Origin: CAZJCK01 sp964544635
GTDB taxonomy: Bacteria; Zixibacteria; MSB-5A5; GN15; FEB-12
Direction: 5' to 3'
DNA: 47,072 nt
Assembly: GCA_964544635.1 (NCBI GenBank)
Contig: CAZJCK010000022.1
Coordinates: forward strand, 1 to 47,072
In this document: piece by piece, positions 44,270 through 47,072 of the stretch
Layout: the number at the start of each line of letters is the position of its first letter
Numbering within the stretch: position 1 is the stretch's first letter
Position numbers and translations under genes: made by a program
The notes under the pieces: model-generated
The model's database searches: none
Seen by the model: the letters and a program-made list of their open reading frames with translations, nothing else
Told to the model about the DNA's origin: nothing

Positions 44270-46512
44270 GCTTTGGTTTCAGCCGGACTCTTCTTCGGAT
44301 AGACGATACGCTGATGGAACGAGGCAATCAAGACCTGAGCGAAGGCCTCGCGGATACGGGCGAGGTCGCGCAGGGTGAGCGGGCATTCGTCGAGTTCGCC
44401 TGACTGGAAGCGATCGTTGATGATGCGCTGAATCAGGTTATGAATGCGGGCCGGTTTCGGATCTTCGAGGGTGCGGCTGGCGGCCTCGACGGCGTCGGCA
44501 AGCATGGCGATACCCGTCTCGCGGGTCTGCGGTTTGGGTCCGGGATAGCGGAATTTGTCGATGTCGGCCGGATCGGCACCCTGCTCGACAGCCTTGTTAT
44601 AGAAATAGCTCTGCACCATAGTGCCGTGGTGTTCTTCGATGAAGTTGAGAACATCGTCGGGGATACCGGCGGCCTCGCCGATGATACGTCCTTTCTTGAC
44701 GTGCGACGACAGCACCAGCGACGACATGGTCGGCGTGAGCATCTCGTGTTTGGACTTGACGCTGAGCTGGTTCTCCACGAAGTAATCGGGTATTTCCATT
44801 TTTCCGATGTCGTGATAGTAGGCGCCGACACGTGCCAAAAGCGAGTTGGCTCCGATCGCCTTGGCGCCGGCCTCGGTTAGGGTGCCGACGGTGAGTGAGT
44901 GATGGTAGCTGCCCGGGGCTTCCATGGAGAGTCGACGCAGCAGCGGGTGGTTGAGATCGGACAGCTCCAGCAAAGTGATGTCGGTGGTGATTCCGAAGAG
45001 TGATTCGAAGAACGGCATCAGCACGAACGCCAGGGCGCCGGCAAGGGCGCCACCGCCGAGGCCGTAGGCCATCTGAAGGGTGATATCTTCAGCCGGGGTC
45101 AGTTTGAAGTTTTCGACGGCAAAGACAAACAGCGCGGTTGTCGCGGCAGTCGCCGCCATGATACGGATGAAGTTGGAGCGGTTGCGTACACGCCGGGCGG
45201 CAATGCAACCGACGGTGCCGGCGGTTATGGTCAGGAGCGTGAGTGTGAAGTCAAAGCGGTGCAGGATGCCGAGCAGCACACTGAGGGTGAGCAGCGACAA
45301 CAGCGAAACCTCGGCATCGAACAGTATGGTGAGCATGATCGGCAGCATGGCGACCGGCCAGAGGTACATGCCGATGTTATCCGACGCCAGGTTAACCAGG
45401 AAGAGCTGGATGGCGAAGACGATCAGAATGGCCAGCATCTTCGGGTTGGAGTTGAACACTTCACGCCGGAAAAAATAGAGGAAGGTGTAGAGTACGGAGA
45501 AGGCAGCCAGGACCAGCAGGATGCGGGCGATGACTGGAAGAATGGAGGTCAGCCAGCCCTCTTCGGTCGCCTGGGCGCGCATCAGCTTGGCCCATTCCTG
45601 CAGTTTTCGGTGCTGGTCGGCGCTGACCTTGGTGCCGGAGCGGACGATCAGTTCGCCGGCCTTGACGGTTTCCTTCACCTCGGTAATCTGTTCCATGCGG
45701 GCATTGAGGCGGTCGCGGTACTCCTCGGCGTTGAAGCGCAGGTTGGGTTGTATGAAGGTGCGCCCTACCGAGTAATAGTACTCAACGTCGAACGGCACCT
45801 CGGTCGAGAGGCGGTTCAGTTCGGTGAGCAGGCGGGCGTTAGCGACCGGTCGCGCCATGACGCGCTGGAGCGGGAAGACATTTTCGCGATTGCCACGGCG
45901 GATGAGGGTCGACTTGCCGGCATTGGCGGGAAGTCGCTCGGCGTCGGGGAGCACGCCCACCGAGTAGATAACGTCTCTGAAAATGTCAGAGAGGCGGCCG
46001 GCGACGACCATCGGGGAATCGACCTGCAGCGACTGGCGCAGGGCCGACTCGGACAACAGCGGGTAGCGCTGTGAGAGCTCCTGGACGGCGGAGTCGATAG
46101 TGAGGGTGTCGTTTTGCTCTCGAACACGCTGCAGATTCCGGATTGTCGTGAAGAACTGTTCGATGTTTCGCGTGGTGGATGCGACGACGGCCGTATCATA
46201 CTCGATGACGAGCGGCACCGAGAGGCGTTCGATTTCGCGTTCGTCGCTCAATTCAGCACTGGTCTTCTTGACGGTGATCTGGAAGGGTGCGATGAAGTCC
46301 TTGGGCGCGATTTCACCCTCGCGGGGAACGTCGAGCGGATCGTACAGATCCTCGCCGGGATAGAGTGTTGCCACCAGTACGGCGGCCAACAGCAGCAGCA
46401 GGAACTTGGTCGTCTGCGACTGCGTGGTCGGCCGGGGAGCTTCCCGGCTTTCGCTGGTAACCTTTAAGAGCCGCCGGATGCGGCGTTTGAGTTGCAACAG
46501 AAGAGCAAACAT
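44266..46512 (-). CDS. pgpH: 7TM-HD phosphohydrolase, PgpH family (cyclic-di-AMP phosphodiesterase-like)
   Basis: The 748-residue product has an N-terminal helix (about 35-52), an extracytoplasmic 7TMR-HDED domain (about 60-315), seven helices (about 322-500) and a cytoplasmic HD domain (about 515-735). Metal motifs appear as PGSYHHSL near 533 and YYHDIGKMEIPDYF near 566. Family members (PgpH) hydrolyse cyclic di-AMP. Whether this organism makes that nucleotide cannot be told from the window. It sits between phoH and ybeY, the usual position, 24 bases after phoH. Confidence 0.9.
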   Translation of the reverse strand: MFALLLQLKRRIRRLLKVTSESREAPRPTTQSQTTKFLLLLLAAVLVATLYPGEDLYDPLDVPREGEIAPKDFIAPFQITVKKTSAELSDEREIERLSVPLVIEYDTAVVASTTRNIEQFFTTIRNLQRVREQNDTLTIDSAVQELSQRYPLLSESALRQSLQVDSPMVVAGRLSDIFRDVIYSVGVLPDAERLPANAGKSTLIRRGNRENVFPLQRVMARPVANARLLTELNRLSTEVPFDVEYYYSVGRTFIQPNLRFNAEEYRDRLNARMEQITEVKETVKAGELIVRSGTKVSADQHRKLQEWAKLMRAQATEEGWLTSILPVIARILLVLAAFSVLYTFLYFFRREVFNSNPKMLAILIVFAIQLFLVNLASDNIGMYLWPVAMLPIMLTILFDAEVSLLSLLTLSVLLGILHRFDFTLTLLTITAGTVGCIAARRVRNRSNFIRIMAATAATTALFVFAVENFKLTPAEDITLQMAYGLGGGALAGALAFVLMPFFESLFGITTDITLLELSDLNHPLLRRLSMEAPGSYHHSLTVGTLTEAGAKAIGANSLLARVGAYYHDIGKMEIPDYFVENQLSVKSKHEMLTPTMSSLVLSSHVKKGRIIGEAAGIPDDVLNFIEEHHGTMVQSYFYNKAVEQGADPADIDKFRYPGPKPQTRETGIAMLADAVEAASRTLEDPKPARIHNLIQRIINDRFQSGELDECPLTLRDLARIREAFAQVLIASFHQRIVYPKKSPAETKA

Positions 46513-46536
46513 GGGGCGATTTGGGCGTGAAACGCC

Positions 46537-47072
46537 CTACTCCTTTCGCCGTCCTCGTTCGTGGCGTTCGTAAGCCTTGATAATGTTCTGCACCAGCCGA
46601 TGTCGCACCACGTCCTTTTCCGTCAGGTGCACGAATTCAATACCGTCGATGTTCTTCAGGATCTTCTGCACCGTGATCAGACCGGAGGCGTGGGCTTTCT
46701 GGTCGAGGTCAATCTGGGTGATGTCGCCGGTGATGATCGCCTTGGATTTTTCGCCGATGCGGGTGAGGAACATTTTCATCTGGGCAGTGGTGGTGTTCTG
46801 GGCTTCGTCGAGGACGACAAACGCCTCGTTGAGGGTACGTCCGCGCATAAAAGCCAGCGGGGCGATCTCGATCACGCCCATTTCCAGCAGCTTGCGAGTC
46901 TTGTCCGGCTGCAGCATGTCGTAGAGAGCGTCGTAGACCGGGCGCAGGTAGGGGTCGACCTTGGCGCGGATGTCGCCCGGCAGAAAACCGAGGGACTCCC
47001 CTGCCTCGACGGCGGGCCGGGTGAAGATGATGCGCGAGACCTGGTCGGCCTTGAGTTTAGCGACGGCCATGG
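46537..47072 (-). CDS. phoH: PhoH-family ATPase, C-terminal part (cut by window edge)
   Basis: Only the C-terminal 177 or so residues are present. Walker A lies beyond the right edge, but Walker B (FVVLDEAQNTT), the LAFMRGRTLNEA segment and the downstream LTRIGEKSKAIITGD sequence identify PhoH/YbeZ. The ATG at 47070 is internal to the gene, since the motif TYLAVA preceding MAVAKL in this family points to a continuing frame. PhoH-type proteins are implicated in RNA metabolism with YbeY. The gene continues past position 47072. Confidence 0.9.
   Translation of the reverse strand, partial: MAVAKLKADQVSRIIFTRPAVEAGESLGFLPGDIRAKVDPYLRPVYDALYDMLQPDKTRKLLEMGVIEIAPLAFMRGRTLNEAFVVLDEAQNTTTAQMKMFLTRIGEKSKAIITGDITQIDLDQKAHASGLITVQKILKNIDGIEFVHLTEKDVVRHRLVQNIIKAYERHERGRRKE

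Overview
The window reads as a contiguous chromosomal segment of a Gram-negative, rod-shaped bacterium with moderately high GC and dense coding. Evidence for this is a rod-shape/elongasome cluster, a split ADP-heptose (LPS core precursor) pathway, a PilT-type pilus ATPase, YbeY/YbeX and a 7TM-HD (PgpH) protein. The mixture of glycine dehydrogenase in two subunits, PyrR and the gene order suggests an uncultured lineage near the FCB group (for example Zixibacteria-like). That taxonomic guess is an inference and has low confidence. I saw no phage, integrase, IS element, CRISPR array, tRNA or rRNA.

Layout, left to right. A plus-strand ornithine-type aminotransferase (258-1541) ends in a hairpin terminator that lies inside the 3' end of a convergent EamA transporter. 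From 18051 down to 1559 the minus strand carries a tightly packed run of 15 genes. First comes a glycan module (DegT aminotransferase, GT39-like membrane protein, polyprenyl-P sugar synthase, YfhO, DPM1-like synthase, GT2, WecA/TagO-like GT4). AccA, a 55-residue Trm112-like protein and PtsN-like EIIA follow. MreC, MreD, PBP2, RodA and EamA complete the run. A plus-strand HAD phosphatase sits alone at 18167-18835 and abuts the stop of pyrC.

The minus-strand pyrR-pyrB-pyrC operon has a textbook -35/-10 promoter. Its leader carries a PyrR-binding-like sequence that runs into the Shine-Dalgarno of a 36-codon leader ORF, and that ORF overlaps the TTG start of pyrR. This is the most informative regulatory find in the window. 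Upstream lies a fused double-ATPase ABC protein whose start codon is directly preceded by a terminator hairpin.

From 36257 down to 23498 a second long minus-strand run carries the two HldE activities as separate genes with a small membrane protein between them, then a TPR protein, PepP, AccB, PilT, AccC (with its own promoter), GcvH, GcvPA, two zinc-ribbon proteins, two thioredoxin-TPR proteins and GcvPB. The four genes between the two GcvP subunits form two tandem duplications and are the best candidate for an uncharacterised functional unit.

The plus-strand block 36367-42567 holds a DUF3467 protein, a zinc-ribbon membrane protein, a single-domain response regulator and a 1,628-residue multi-PAS histidine kinase. 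The right end (42573-47072, minus strand) is the conserved phoH-pgpH-ybeY-ybeX cluster, with phoH cut by the window edge. Biologically the window joins envelope construction, fatty acid initiation (accA, accB, accC), pyrimidine synthesis, one-carbon metabolism and RNA maturation. No obvious defence or mobile system is present.
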